A DNA stretch of 64,000 bases, from positions 1 through 64,000 of the forward strand of contig CAKSWC010000001.1 in the NCBI GenBank assembly GCA_934511365.1. The letters are read 5' to 3'. This stretch comes from an uncultured Eubacteriales bacterium. GTDB lineage: Bacteria > Bacillota > Clostridia > Oscillospirales > Acutalibacteraceae. Under the pieces are notes generated by a model. That model was given only the letters and a program-made list of their open reading frames with translations. It made no database searches and had not been told where the DNA came from. Made by a program: the position numbers and the translations under genes. Shown in pieces: positions 47,789 to 56,652 of the stretch (position 1 is its first letter; each line of letters starts with the position of its first letter).

Positions 47789-48724
47789 ATGGCAGAAAAA
47801 ATTTATAAATCAGCGTCGGAGCTTATCGGAAAAACTCCGCTCCTTGAGCTGACGAACATTGAAAAGAACGAAAAGCTTGAAGCAAAACTTCTTGCAAAAC
47901 TTGAATACTTCAATCCGGCCGGCTCAGTCAAGGACAGAGTTGCATTTGAAATGATTGACGACGCAGAGAAAAAAGGCGTTTTGAAAAAAGACTCGGTCAT
48001 CATTGAGCCGACAAGCGGAAACACCGGAATCGGCCTTGCCGCCGTTGCCGCCGCAAAGGGCTATAAAATCATTATCGTTATGCCCGAAACAATGTCCGTT
48101 GAGCGCAGAAAGCTCATGAAAGCTTACGGCGCAGAGCTTGTTCTCACCGAGGGCGCAAAAGGCATGAAAGGCGCCATTGAAAAAGCGCAGGAAATTGCAG
48201 ACAGCACACCGAACAGCTTTATTCCCGGCCAATTTGTTAACCCGGCGAACCCGGCCGCGCACAAAAAGACCACCGGACCGGAAATTTGGGAGGATACCAA
48301 CGGAAAGGTTGACATTTTTGTTGCCGGAGTCGGAACGGGCGGAACAGTAACCGGCGTTGGAGAATACCTCAAGGAAAAGAACCCGAGCGTTAAGATTGTT
48401 GCCGTTGAACCGGCAACCTCCGCCGTTCTTTCAACGGGCGTTGCCGGTGCGCACAAAATTCAGGGAATCGGTGCAGGCTTTGTTCCGGATGTCCTCAACA
48501 CAAAGGTCTATGACGAAATTATCCCCGTCAGCAATGAGGACGCTTTTGCATTCGGAAAGCGCATGGGCAGAGAAGAAGGTGTACTTGTCGGAATTTCCTC
48601 CGGCGCTGCTCTCGCCGCCGCAGTCAGCCTTGCAAAACGGCCGGAGAACAAAGGAAAAACCATTGTTGCTTTGCTTCCGGATACCGGAGACCGCTATCTT
48701 TCAACAGACCTTTTCAGCGAATAA
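47789..48724 (+). CDS. cysK: Cysteine synthase A
   Basis: From ATG 47789 (TAAGGAGACG ribosome site) the product is 311 residues. It has [12 protein letters not shown], the PLP Lys in [14 protein letters not shown] (near 44), the substrate loop [16 protein letters not shown], the phosphate-binding [16 protein letters not shown] and [16 protein letters not shown]. It forms cysteine from O-acetylserine and sulfide. Together with metY it provides direct sulfide assimilation into both sulfur amino acids. Confidence 0.96.
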   Translation: MAEKIYKSASELIGKTPLLELTNIEKNEKLEAKLLAKLEYFNPAGSVKDRVAFEMIDDAEKKGVLKKDSVIIEPTSGNTGIGLAAVAAAKGYKIIIVMPETMSVERRKLMKAYGAELVLTEGAKGMKGAIEKAQEIADSTPNSFIPGQFVNPANPAAHKKTTGPEIWEDTNGKVDIFVAGVGTGGTVTGVGEYLKEKNPSVKIVAVEPATSAVLSTGVAGAHKIQGIGAGFVPDVLNTKVYDEIIPVSNEDAFAFGKRMGREEGVLVGISSGAALAAAVSLAKRPENKGKTIVALLPDTGDRYLSTDLFSE

Positions 48725-48738
48725 TTGAATCCATAGAT

Positions 48739-48776
48739 AAAAGCTGCCGTATCCGTGAAGGTGCGGCAGCTTTTTT
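48739..48776. terminator. Bidirectional terminator after cysK
   Basis: The stem AAAAGCTGCCG/CGGCAGCTTTT with T runs on both strands separates cysK from the convergent flavoprotein gene. Confidence 0.88.
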
Positions 48777-48786
48777 GATGGCTTAA

Positions 48787-49257
48787 TCATTTAATATTCT
48801 TTTTTCCGGTCAGCACATCGAAAGTAATTTTATAAACGGCAGTTTTTTCAAGTGCGGCGCACTTTGAAAGCATTGCTCTGTCCGGCTCGCGGCCGCAATG
48901 GGAAAGCAGAAGTTCAAGCCCTCTGAGCTTTTCCCCGCCCTCGCATTTTTCGCACTTGCCAAAGCCGATTACACTTTTATATAATGTTGTGGCATTCATC
49001 CCCTCGCCGAAATAACCGCCAAAAGCATCAGCCTCAACACAAACTCGGTTGTTCTTTTTGAGCAAAGCCGTTTTTTTGCCCTCATTAGCGCAATGAAAAT
49101 AGACGGAAATATTCTCGTTCTCTTGTTCAATGCCAAACGAGAGAGGAACAATATACGGATATTTTTCATCAAAAAGCGCAAGCCTTATGACCTGACACTG
49201 CGAAAGGACCTCAAAAAGCTCAGTTCTGCCTTTAATTTCCCTTTCACTTCTTCTCAT
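48787..49257 (-). CDS. Pyridoxamine 5'-phosphate oxidase family (NimA-like) flavoprotein
   Basis: The 156-residue split-barrel protein begins MRRSEREIKGRTELFEVLSQ and has VIRLALFDEKYPYIVPLSFG, ISVYFHCANEGKKTALLKK and VCVEADAF, the FMN-binding pattern of the NimA/PNPOx-like family. Members bind FMN or heme and reduce small molecules; some reduce nitroimidazoles. It starts 3 nt after the GH27 gene stop and is probably co-transcribed with it. The substrate is unknown. Confidence 0.85.
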   Translation of the reverse strand: MRRSEREIKGRTELFEVLSQCQVIRLALFDEKYPYIVPLSFGIEQENENISVYFHCANEGKKTALLKKNNRVCVEADAFGGYFGEGMNATTLYKSVIGFGKCEKCEGGEKLRGLELLLSHCGREPDRAMLSKCAALEKTAVYKITFDVLTGKKNIK

Positions 49258-49260
49258 GGC

Positions 49261-50994
49261 TTAACCTACAATATAGACCTTGACGCCGTGGGGAGCAACC
49301 GACGCATTGACCGTTCCGCCGGAAACAAAGCTCTCATTTTCCCATACATCAAGAACGTCATACTCGTTTTTCCTGTTGAGATTGACAAAGCCGAGATTTG
49401 CAATTTTATTAAGGTCAACAGAAACATTTTTAACACCGGAAAATTTGTTGAAAGCGCAAACGGCAACCTTTGAATTTTCGAGCGGCTTAACAAGAATATC
49501 AACAAGGCCGCTTTTAATTCTTCTGCACTGAACGCCAAGCTTATCCTGATCAATCGCAATCATTGTTTTGTTTGTAAGAATCTTATAGACCTTGCTTTCG
49601 GTATCAACGGTTTTGTCCGGCTTAATAAATTTTCTGACATCGTTTCCGAGGATGAGCGGAGCGCACATCATGCACCAAAGCGAGAAATGAGCCATATTTT
49701 CATCATTCGTGAGGTTGCCGTTTCCGACCTCAAGCATATCCGGGTCATTCCAGCCGCCGATGTCGGAATATTTCCACAGTCTGACGTTTACTTCATATAT
49801 TGCAAGAACGGATGCCCAGAACGGCTTGATGTCCGGCGTTGTCCGCCAGAGATTTCCTGCCTTGCGCGCCCATTTCCATGGGCGGTTGAGACCCCATTCG
49901 CAAATTGAAAAAGCAATGGGTTTTTCCTCTGTGCCGTTCTTTTCGGCATACTCCTTTGCGGCTCTTTTGAGTTCCTTACCCATGAGCTCATACTGAATTG
50001 CGGCGCTGTCCGCCTTTGAGCCAACGGGATTGTAAAACTCAATAATGTTTTCGCCCTCATAGAGCTTAATGTCGCACTGAACGCGCTTAACGCGGTTGGC
50101 GGCCAGCGACTTGTTGAAATAAATGTGGTAAACGTCTTTTCCGTTAACACGCACCATAAGGAAACGCTCGGCGTCGGCAGACTTGCGATAGGTCAGCGAC
50201 ATTACAACAGCGCAGGCTTCATCACTGCTTACGGAAACAGAAAACGAGCCGTTCCTTGAGCAAAGACCTTTGATATATTCATAATTATCCTTATCGCAGT
50301 CGTTCTCGCGGACAATTCTTGCTCCGCCTTTAAGAGCACAGTCGCGCGCAGAGAAGCGCACAAACGCTCCCTCGCCCGGCTTTGAAAACTCAACAAAAGC
50401 AACGGCCGGAGCCTTTTCCGGAATCGGAATATTGTGGCAAAAGTCATATTTAAAATACTCGATACCCCACTCGGCAAGGCTGTCAGCGTCAACGGCCTCA
50501 TGGCGAAGGCTTGCCGGGTAGTCCTCGCAGGTATGGGTTCCGTTTGAAGAATAAAGACCAAGCTTCAGTCCGCGGCTGTTGACATATTCGCTAAGCACCC
50601 TCATTCCGTGGGGGAAGGTTGCCTTGTCGCACTGAAGGCGGCCTTTTTCATCCCTTTCGGAGCACTGCCAGCAGTCGTCAATATTGACATATTCATATCC
50701 GGCTTCAAGCAGTCCGCTGTTTTTCATTGCGTCCGCAATTTCCTTGATGAGATCCTCATTGATTTTTGAGGCAAAAAGGTTCCAGCTTGACCATCCCATC
50801 GGCGGAGTGAGCGCAACACCATTGTCATAGCCATGCTCAGACTTTTCATTGATGCACACCTTATGAAGAAGTCTTTTTGCCTCGCAAAGCGGACAGAATT
50901 TTTTTGTTTTCATTCCCACTGCGGCTGCGGTTGTTGCCGCTGCGGCCGCTGTTGCGGCGGCCCCGACAGCAGCTTTTTTAAAATTAATTTTCAT
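49261..50994 (-). CDS. Alpha-galactosidase, GH27, with inserted CBM-like domain
   Basis: The 577-residue protein opens with a basic, Ala/Thr-rich hydrophobic segment (about 7-27), a possible uncleaved membrane anchor, then a CPLCEAKRLLHKVC cysteine cluster near 34. The GH27 barrel begins at LTPPMGWSSWNLFASKINED. The nucleophile Asp is in IEYFKYDFCHN (near 165) and the acid/base Asp in GGWNDPDMLEVGNG (near 425). About 125 residues (near 170-300; FSKPGEGAFVRFSARDCALK, YEGENIIEFYNPVGSKADSA) are inserted in the barrel and look like a CBM6/35-type beta-sandwich. GH27 removes terminal alpha-galactose or alpha-GalNAc. Confidence 0.9.
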   Translation of the reverse strand: MKINFKKAAVGAAATAAAAATTAAAVGMKTKKFCPLCEAKRLLHKVCINEKSEHGYDNGVALTPPMGWSSWNLFASKINEDLIKEIADAMKNSGLLEAGYEYVNIDDCWQCSERDEKGRLQCDKATFPHGMRVLSEYVNSRGLKLGLYSSNGTHTCEDYPASLRHEAVDADSLAEWGIEYFKYDFCHNIPIPEKAPAVAFVEFSKPGEGAFVRFSARDCALKGGARIVRENDCDKDNYEYIKGLCSRNGSFSVSVSSDEACAVVMSLTYRKSADAERFLMVRVNGKDVYHIYFNKSLAANRVKRVQCDIKLYEGENIIEFYNPVGSKADSAAIQYELMGKELKRAAKEYAEKNGTEEKPIAFSICEWGLNRPWKWARKAGNLWRTTPDIKPFWASVLAIYEVNVRLWKYSDIGGWNDPDMLEVGNGNLTNDENMAHFSLWCMMCAPLILGNDVRKFIKPDKTVDTESKVYKILTNKTMIAIDQDKLGVQCRRIKSGLVDILVKPLENSKVAVCAFNKFSGVKNVSVDLNKIANLGFVNLNRKNEYDVLDVWENESFVSGGTVNASVAPHGVKVYIVG

Positions 50995-51014
50995 ATGTTC
51001 CTCCTATTAATTTA

Positions 51015-52028
51015 TTATAATAATGCAAAGCTTCTTAAAACAAAAACGGTCAGAAAAACCGAAAAAAGCGAAATGATACTCGTCCAGACAACAAGCTGAG
51101 TTGCAAGCTGATCATCGCCGCCGATTTCACCAACCATTACGGCGCTTGAAACGGCAACGGGAGAGCCGAAAACGGAAACGAACGCCGGAAGCTCATTTCC
51201 GGTAACGGGAAAAAGAAAAAACTTTTTTGAAAGCAGAAGTGCAATGCCAATTCCGAGAACGGGAGCAACAAAGTTCCTGAGCACCACACCGAGGGTAATC
51301 TGTTTGCGCAGAGATTTTACGGCGGAAAAATCAAACCTTGCACCAAGGACAACAAGCGCAAGCGGCGACGCAATTTTTCCGGCACTTGAGAGCGCACCGT
51401 ATAAAAATGGAAGATTGTTTTTAATTGTAAAAACAGGGGCAGAATCCGCGCCTTGCGGCAAAAGGGAGCGGATAAGCAAAACAACCGCGCCGCAGGCAAC
51501 GCCGATAATCAGCGGATTTTGAACGGTTTTTTTGGCCGTACTCAGAAAGGACGGCTTTTTGTTTTCATCGGCATAGCGAGAAAGGCAGAAAACCGCAAGA
51601 GTATTAAAAAGCGGAATTGCTATCGCCGAAAGAAGGGAGGCAAATGCAAGCGCTTCGGCGCCGCCGAGAGACTGCGCAAGCGGTATTCCGACAATGGCAT
51701 GATTTGAGCGGAACGAGCACTGCATTATAACGCCCTTCTGGCTGCGCTTTTTAATAAAAACGCGGCAGCAAAGCGCACCAACCGCCAAAAAGAGCAGAAC
51801 GGCAAAAACGCTGTAAACAGCAGCACGCCAGTTGACAGAACCGAGCGATTTTATTTCATAAACATTGCAAAAGAGCATTATCGGCAAAAAGGCCTTAAAC
51901 ACAAGGCTGTTGGCCTTTTTGAAAAAATCATCGTCTGCAAAATGAACCTTTTTGAGTATTATGCCGAGAAGCACAAGAAGAAGAATCGGTGCAACGGCAC
52001 TAAACGCGAAAACAAAAACGTCAAACAA
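51015..52028 (-). CDS. AEC-family (auxin efflux carrier-like) transporter
   Basis: The 337-residue membrane protein has about ten hydrophobic segments in the AEC arrangement: AVAPILLLVLLGIILKKVHF, FKAFLPIMLFCNVYEIKSL, IMQCSFRSNHAIVGIPLAQS and the C-terminal ASVFGSPVAVSSAVMVGEIG. The start is a TTG at 52028 after AAGGAAG. AEC carriers export or import organic anions such as malate; the substrate here cannot be told. It lies between trmO and the GH27 gene with short gaps, so co-transcription is likely. Confidence 0.9.
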   Translation of the reverse strand: MFDVFVFAFSAVAPILLLVLLGIILKKVHFADDDFFKKANSLVFKAFLPIMLFCNVYEIKSLGSVNWRAAVYSVFAVLLFLAVGALCCRVFIKKRSQKGVIMQCSFRSNHAIVGIPLAQSLGGAEALAFASLLSAIAIPLFNTLAVFCLSRYADENKKPSFLSTAKKTVQNPLIIGVACGAVVLLIRSLLPQGADSAPVFTIKNNLPFLYGALSSAGKIASPLALVVLGARFDFSAVKSLRKQITLGVVLRNFVAPVLGIGIALLLSKKFFLFPVTGNELPAFVSVFGSPVAVSSAVMVGEIGGDDQLATQLVVWTSIISLFSVFLTVFVLRSFALL

Positions 52029-52042
52029 AACTATCTTCCTTT

Positions 52043-52738
52043 TTAATCTGACTGCTTTTCGGTCACATTGCAGACTGTGAGAACCGCGTCCTCAACGGTA
52101 AAGGCAATTTCAAAGCCGGAAAACATCATATAATACATCCTTTCCTTTTCGTTCTGATACCCCGGACGGGGATCAAAGGAGAGCGCTTCAATAAGGCCGG
52201 GCAAAAGCTCCTTTGGAAAAGAAAAAGGCAGTTCGCACCGGAACTCAACATTAAGCTTTTTTTGAACAAGTTCTTGCGCAAAACCGCCGATGGCTTCCGG
52301 GTGAGAATCGGTATATGGAAGATACGGTTTCACGTCATAAATCGGCGTGTTATCCATCAAATCCGCTCCGCTGACGGAAAGTGAGATTCGGCCGTCCTTT
52401 TCCCTTTCAATTTTTTCAAGCTTGACGCAGGAGAGCGCAAGGTTGTTCGGTCTGAACGGCGAACGTGTTGCAAAAACACCCATGCGGCGGTTTCCGCCGA
52501 GCTTCGGCGGACGAACTGTTGGAGAAAAGCTCCTGTTTTGAACATCGGAAAATTTCCAAATGAGCCAAAGATGAGAAAAGCCGTCAAGGCCTCTGAAAGC
52601 CTCCAAAGTGGAAAATTCCTTTTCAAAAATAACTTTTGAAACAGTGCTTTTTGAAAGTCCGCTTTGGCGCGGTATTCCGAATTTTTCCGAAAACGGAGAA
52701 CGGATATGCGCAATAACTTGTATCTCATCCTTTTCCAT
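52043..52738 (-). CDS. trmO: tRNA (N6-threonylcarbamoyladenosine37-N6)-methyltransferase TrmO
   Basis: The 231-residue protein shows the TsaA/YaeB family pattern: IQVIAHIRSPFSEKFGIPRQ, LDGFSHLWLIWKFSDV, RPPKLGGNRRMGVFATRSPF, RPNNLALSCVKLEKIE and DLMDNTPIYDVKPYLPYTDS. TrmO adds a methyl group to t6A37 in certain tRNAs using SAM. The C-terminal domain (FDPRPGYQNEKERMYYMMF) is also present. It is the first gene of a four-gene group leading to AEC, GH27 and the flavoprotein. Confidence 0.93.
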   Translation of the reverse strand: MEKDEIQVIAHIRSPFSEKFGIPRQSGLSKSTVSKVIFEKEFSTLEAFRGLDGFSHLWLIWKFSDVQNRSFSPTVRPPKLGGNRRMGVFATRSPFRPNNLALSCVKLEKIEREKDGRISLSVSGADLMDNTPIYDVKPYLPYTDSHPEAIGGFAQELVQKKLNVEFRCELPFSFPKELLPGLIEALSFDPRPGYQNEKERMYYMMFSGFEIAFTVEDAVLTVCNVTEKQSD

Positions 52739-52834
52739 GCCGCCAAGCTCACACCTTTCACTCCAAAAAATACCTACTTATTTTAGCATAAATTTCCACT
52801 CATTTCAATACCGAAAGGCTCGTTTTCGTTTGCC

Positions 52835-52863
52835 TTGATTTTTCGGCGTCTCAATGGTATAAT
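52835..52863 (+). promoter_or_regulatory. Promoter of rpe
   Basis: TTGATT, a 17-nt spacer and TATAAT, 73 nt before the rpe ATG. Confidence 0.7.
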
Positions 52864-52936
52864 GATGTAAAAATATGGGAGTTTTGCTTCTTTTGCTTTT
52901 CTCCCGGAACCGAATCTGAATTTGAGGTGTTTTATT

Positions 52937-53584
52937 ATGATAAAGATTTCTCCGTCAATCCTTTCCTGCGACTATTCAAAAATGGGTGAGGAATTCAAAA
53001 GAATGAAAGACTGCGGCGCGGACTGGCTGCATATTGACGTCATGGACGGTCACTTTGTTCCAAACATTACGCTCGGCGCACCCATTGTTAAATGCATGAG
53101 AAAATGCAGCGATCTTGTTTTTGACGTTCATCTCATGATAAGCGACCCCAAAAAATATATCCCCGACTTTGTTAAAGCCGGGGCTGATATAATAACTTTC
53201 CACGTTGAATCCGACTCCCCCGTTGAGGAGACGGTTGACCTTATCCGCTCGCTCGGCTGCAAAGCCGCCCTTTCTGTTAAGCCAAAGACCCCCGTTGAGG
53301 TTGTTTTCCCATATCTCGACAAGCTTTCAATGGTGCTTGTCATGACGGTTGAGCCGGGATTCGGCGGTCAGAGCTTTATGGCGGACATGATGGACAAGGT
53401 CAAACTTCTGCGCGCCGAATGCGAAAAAAGAGGACTTGACATGGACATTCAGGTTGACGGCGGAATCAACGAGAAAAACGCCGGCCTTGCCGTTGAAAGC
53501 GGCGCAAATGTTCTTGTTGCCGGCAGTGCAATTTTCGGCTCCGCAGACCCGAAAGCAACCATTGCAAGCCTCAGAAACCACTAA
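52937..53584 (+). CDS. rpe: Ribulose-phosphate 3-epimerase
   Basis: From ATG 52937 (TTGAGGTG ribosome site) the product is 215 residues. It has the family TIM barrel: KISPSILSCDYSKMGEEF, WLHIDVMDGHFVPNITLG (catalytic Asp and metal His), VFDVHLMISDPKKYI, MTVEPGFGGQSFMADM and IQVDGGINEKNAG with VAGSAIFG. It interconverts ribulose-5-P and xylulose-5-P in the pentose phosphate pathway. It is usually near rsgA/prkC in Firmicutes, but here it stands alone. Confidence 0.96.
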   Translation: MIKISPSILSCDYSKMGEEFKRMKDCGADWLHIDVMDGHFVPNITLGAPIVKCMRKCSDLVFDVHLMISDPKKYIPDFVKAGADIITFHVESDSPVEETVDLIRSLGCKAALSVKPKTPVEVVFPYLDKLSMVLVMTVEPGFGGQSFMADMMDKVKLLRAECEKRGLDMDIQVDGGINEKNAGLAVESGANVLVAGSAIFGSADPKATIASLRNH

Positions 53585-53594
53585 AAAACACTAA

Positions 53595-54134
53595 TTACGC
53601 TGAAAGAACAAAAAGCGCGTCCTTTTCAATCAGACATTTTCCGTATTCCAAAAGAAAAGCCAGCCGCGCTTGAGTGAGTGCCGTTTCTTCAAGATATTCA
53701 GACAGAACGCTCCTTTTCCTTTTTGAAAGACCGGAAATGAGGAGGAAAAATGTTCCGTCAAAGGAAAACAGCTTTCCGCTTTTGCATTGCTCTTCGGTTT
53801 TTCCGAGCGCCCTTGCGCAGTCAATAAAGTTGTTGATATCTTCTGAGAAGAAAACCGATGTTTTGTCCTCTTTTGCGTTCTTTTCTCCGTTCTTGTTTTT
53901 AAAAATCATCAGGCAGCCGCCAAATGAATCCGGCATAACTTCAACCTCAAGCGAGCCGTTTTCAAAAACGGTTTTTCCGGTTTCAAGGCGGATTGTTTCA
54001 AGGATTCTTTGGACAAGCTTCCGGGTTCTTTCGTTTGCATAATCAAGCTCTTCATAGGTGATCTCGCTTTTTGAGAGATCTTCTTTTGAAAGTTCAACAA
54101 GAATGCTTTTTTCGTCAATAGCATCAATTTTCAT
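53595..54134 (-). CDS. MecA-like adaptor protein
   Basis: About 179 residues; ATG 54134 is preferred because it is 9 nt from AAGGAG, with an in-frame ATG at 54140. The N-terminus MKIDAIDEKSILVELSKEDL and SEITYEELDYANERTRKL, followed by a strand-rich C-terminal half ending in LAFLLEYGKCLIEKDALF, resembles the MecA/YpbH adaptor family. MecA delivers targets such as ComK to ClpC. The similarity is in layout and length more than in exact residues, so this is a moderate call. It is divergent from the Rnf-like genes. Confidence 0.6.
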   Translation of the reverse strand: MKIDAIDEKSILVELSKEDLSKSEITYEELDYANERTRKLVQRILETIRLETGKTVFENGSLEVEVMPDSFGGCLMIFKNKNGEKNAKEDKTSVFFSEDINNFIDCARALGKTEEQCKSGKLFSFDGTFFLLISGLSKRKRSVLSEYLEETALTQARLAFLLEYGKCLIEKDALFVLSA

Positions 54135-54171
54135 CTTCATTTTCTCCTTATGTAGTTTAATCCTTGCTTAA

Positions 54172-54200
54172 ATAATACTACTCTCTTTGTAAATAATCAA
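54172..54200 (-). promoter_or_regulatory. Promoter of the MecA-like gene
   Basis: TTGATT, a 17-nt spacer and TATTAT on the minus strand. Confidence 0.6.
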
Positions 54201-54243
54201 TGAACAAAATATGGCAACGCTTTGCCATACGGGAGGTGACACT

Positions 54244-55236
54244 TTGAAAGAACAGAAAAATGAGCCGTTCATCCCCCTCGGAAATCCGGCTTTTAAATAT
54301 AACTTTGACATTTGCCTTGTTTCGGTCTTTTTGCTTTTTGCCGCATTCTTTCAAAACGGTGTTGCCGCGCTTTTGCAGGCTGCCGTCTGCGTGGCAGTGA
54401 GTTGTTTTTGTGAATATTTTTCATTCAGGTTTATCATTGGCACAAAAAAGCCGCTTTCCGACCTTGATGCAGTAAAAAACGGACTTTTGATTTCACTTCT
54501 TTTGCCGGCAAGCGCTCCGCTTTATATCGGTGCCGCGGCATCCTGCTTTGCCTGCCTTGTCTGCAAGCTCCCTTTCGGCTCAGGCAAAAATGCGCCCTTT
54601 GTCCCCTCTGCGGCGGCCATTTGTTTTTCTGCGTTCTGTTTTCCGCAGTATGTTTTTTCCTGTCCGGCGCAAAGCAGCAGCCTCTTTGAGGCGGTTTTTT
54701 CGGACTCTGAAAGTTTTTCAAGAGGCACAAGCCTTCTTGATATGCTTTCGCAGGGTACGGGGCTGAGACTCAACACTTTTTCTGTTACCGCGCTTCTTTC
54801 CGGCTCATATCCATCCGCAGTCGGAACGGCCTGTGTGCTCGGCCTTGCCGCCGCAGCGGTATATCTTGCGCTGAGAAAAAGAAAAACGCTGATTGTTTCC
54901 GCCGGATTCATTTTGGCGTGCGCGATATATGCTTTTATTTTTCCGCGCATCGCCTCGGGAAGGCTTATTTCCGTTATTATGGAGCTTTGCGCCGGATCAT
55001 TGCTTTTTACGGCATTGCTCGTTGCACCGGACCCGGCAACAGCACCGAAAAGCACTTTTAAAATGCTTTTCTTCGGCGCGGCGGCCGGAATAATCTGTAT
55101 GCTTTTGCGCACATTTTTGAAGAATATCGACGCGCCCTGCCTTGCGGTCATGATAGTTAACGCCGTTTCTCCCATCTTTTTGAACATGAAAAAAAAGCCG
55201 GTGCAGAACAGGGAAAAAGGGAGGGTCAGCGCATGA
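54244..55236 (+). CDS. RnfD/NqrB-like membrane subunit
   Basis: The TTG at 54244 is the likely start, 7 nt after GGGAGGTGA, giving 330 residues. It has about ten hydrophobic segments and RnfD landmarks: FFEYFSFRFIIGTKKPLSD-like region near 60, LKNGLLISLLLPASAPLY-type helix near 80, then LLVAPDPATAPKS near 260 and the final CLAVMIVNAVSPIFL. At the FMN-attachment region the family SGAT motif is LSQGTG here, keeping a Thr but not the full motif. It overlaps rnfE-like by 4 nt. A divergent member of the redox-driven ion-pump family. Confidence 0.78.
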   Translation: MKEQKNEPFIPLGNPAFKYNFDICLVSVFLLFAAFFQNGVAALLQAAVCVAVSCFCEYFSFRFIIGTKKPLSDLDAVKNGLLISLLLPASAPLYIGAAASCFACLVCKLPFGSGKNAPFVPSAAAICFSAFCFPQYVFSCPAQSSSLFEAVFSDSESFSRGTSLLDMLSQGTGLRLNTFSVTALLSGSYPSAVGTACVLGLAAAAVYLALRKRKTLIVSAGFILACAIYAFIFPRIASGRLISVIMELCAGSLLFTALLVAPDPATAPKSTFKMLFFGAAAGIICMLLRTFLKNIDAPCLAVMIVNAVSPIFLNMKKKPVQNREKGRVSA

Positions 55237-56027
55237 AAAACAAAAACGACTCTTCAAAGCTCAGCCTTTCACTTGCCGTTCTTAAAGGCGGATTCATTCA
55301 TAATCCGGTGCTCACGCAGGTTCTTGGTGTCTGTCCGATTGCTGCGGCCGCAACAACATTCAAAAACGCCGCCGTGCTTTCGGTTGTTTTCACCTTTGCG
55401 GTTGTTCTTTGCGAGCTTATTTCCTCGCTTGCACTCAAAAAGGTTGCGCGCAACGTCCGCGTCTGCTTATACTGCCTTTTGGCAAGTATTCCGACAATTC
55501 TTTCAATGAGTCTCTTTGGCGGAAAGACGGTTTCGGCTCTCGGCACTTTTCTTCCGCTGATTTCGGTCAACGCTATCATTGTTGTCCGCTGCGAAAAATT
55601 TGCGGTCAAGACGAATGTCCGCGGTGCGCTTTTTGATTCTCTTGCCTGTTCGGCAGGATTTTCGGCCGTAGCGCTCATAACCGGATTTTTAAGGGAGCTT
55701 CTTTCTTCCGGCTCGGTGTTTTCTTTAAAGATTTCAGCTCTTCCCGTTTTTTCCGCCTTTGCTCTTCCGTTCGGCGGACTTGTTATCCTTGGCTTTCTTG
55801 CCGCGGTGCAAAAAGCCATTGTTATGAAACACTTTGAAAACGAGTCCCACGAGACATTCAACTTCTCAAAAATTTATGAAAAGCCGGTGCTTCATGACCC
55901 CGGTCTCGGAATCGGAAAGAGCAAAAAGGAAAACATCTCAAGCCCGGATGCCGAAAAGCACGACAATATCCGCCCGAGACATTCGGACCGGGAAACCTCC
56001 CTCACCAACGAAACGGAGGAAAAATGA
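55233..56027 (+). CDS. RnfE-like membrane subunit with charged C-terminal tail
   Basis: The 264-residue protein has six hydrophobic segments. NPVLTQVLGVCPIAAAATTF near 24-43 preserves the cluster-ligand Cys of RnfE. The second half reads FLPLISVNAIIVVRCEKFA, where the usual NC pair is NA and a Cys appears four residues later. SVFSLKISALPVFSAFALPF and GFLRELLSSGSVF fit the fold. A hydrophilic tail of about 60 residues (SKKENISSPDAEKHDN) extends beyond the usual end. The ATG overlaps the rnfD-like stop by 4 nt. Confidence 0.78.
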   Translation: MKNKNDSSKLSLSLAVLKGGFIHNPVLTQVLGVCPIAAAATTFKNAAVLSVVFTFAVVLCELISSLALKKVARNVRVCLYCLLASIPTILSMSLFGGKTVSALGTFLPLISVNAIIVVRCEKFAVKTNVRGALFDSLACSAGFSAVALITGFLRELLSSGSVFSLKISALPVFSAFALPFGGLVILGFLAAVQKAIVMKHFENESHETFNFSKIYEKPVLHDPGLGIGKSKKENISSPDAEKHDNIRPRHSDRETSLTNETEEK

Positions 56028-56028
56028 A

Positions 56029-56619
56029 ATGAATGTTTTTTCTTCAATGCTTGTTTCCGCGCTCTATGCAATGCTTTTGCAGAACCTTGTTCTCTCTTCC
56101 GCATACGGAGTGAGCGAGAGTATCAGAATTGCAAGAACGCCAAAGCATCTTTTGATGTATGCAATTTCTGTTTTGTTTTACACCCTTTCCGCCTCTCTTG
56201 CCTGCATTGCGGCGGACAAGGCAGGACTTATGGAAAACGTCAGCCTACCCGTTCACATTGCAATTTACACCTTTATTCTTTGTGTGATATATCTCATCAG
56301 CTCACTTTTCTGCATTCTTGTTCTCAAAGCTGACAAGAAGTATATGAATTCGCTGGGAATCTGCGCGTTCAACACTCTTGTTCTTTCCGTTCCGATTATC
56401 AACTTCAAAGCCAACCACACTGTTTTTGAAGCCGCAGGAACTGCGGTCGGAGCCGCCGGAGCATTTGTTCTTTCCGTTCTTCTTATAAACGGCGCAATGC
56501 GCTTTTTGCAAAGCAAAAACATTCCAAGGGTTTTTAAAGGAACACCTGCCCTTTTCATCTATGTTTCGCTTCTGTCCCTCATGCTTTCGTGCCTTTCGGG
56601 CGGAGCATTGTTTGTTTAA
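56029..56619 (+). CDS. RnfA-like membrane subunit, divergent
   Basis: From ATG 56029 (AACGGAGGAAAAATGAA) the product is 196 residues with six hydrophobic segments. SMLVSALYAMLLQNLVLSSA aligns with the RnfA start (ILVNNFVLSRFLGICPF), but the GICP cluster motif is replaced by AYGVSESI. The second conserved Cys region reads SLGICAFNTLVLSVPI instead of LPLITVNC. ATP-independent ion-pump function is therefore uncertain. It begins 1 nt after the rnfE-like stop, so D-E-A form one operon. rnfB, rnfC and rnfG are absent. Confidence 0.7.
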   Translation: MNVFSSMLVSALYAMLLQNLVLSSAYGVSESIRIARTPKHLLMYAISVLFYTLSASLACIAADKAGLMENVSLPVHIAIYTFILCVIYLISSLFCILVLKADKKYMNSLGICAFNTLVLSVPIINFKANHTVFEAAGTAVGAAGAFVLSVLLINGAMRFLQSKNIPRVFKGTPALFIYVSLLSLMLSCLSGGALFV

Positions 56620-56652
56620 GTAACCACTACTTAAAGAAAGGCTATGACGCTT

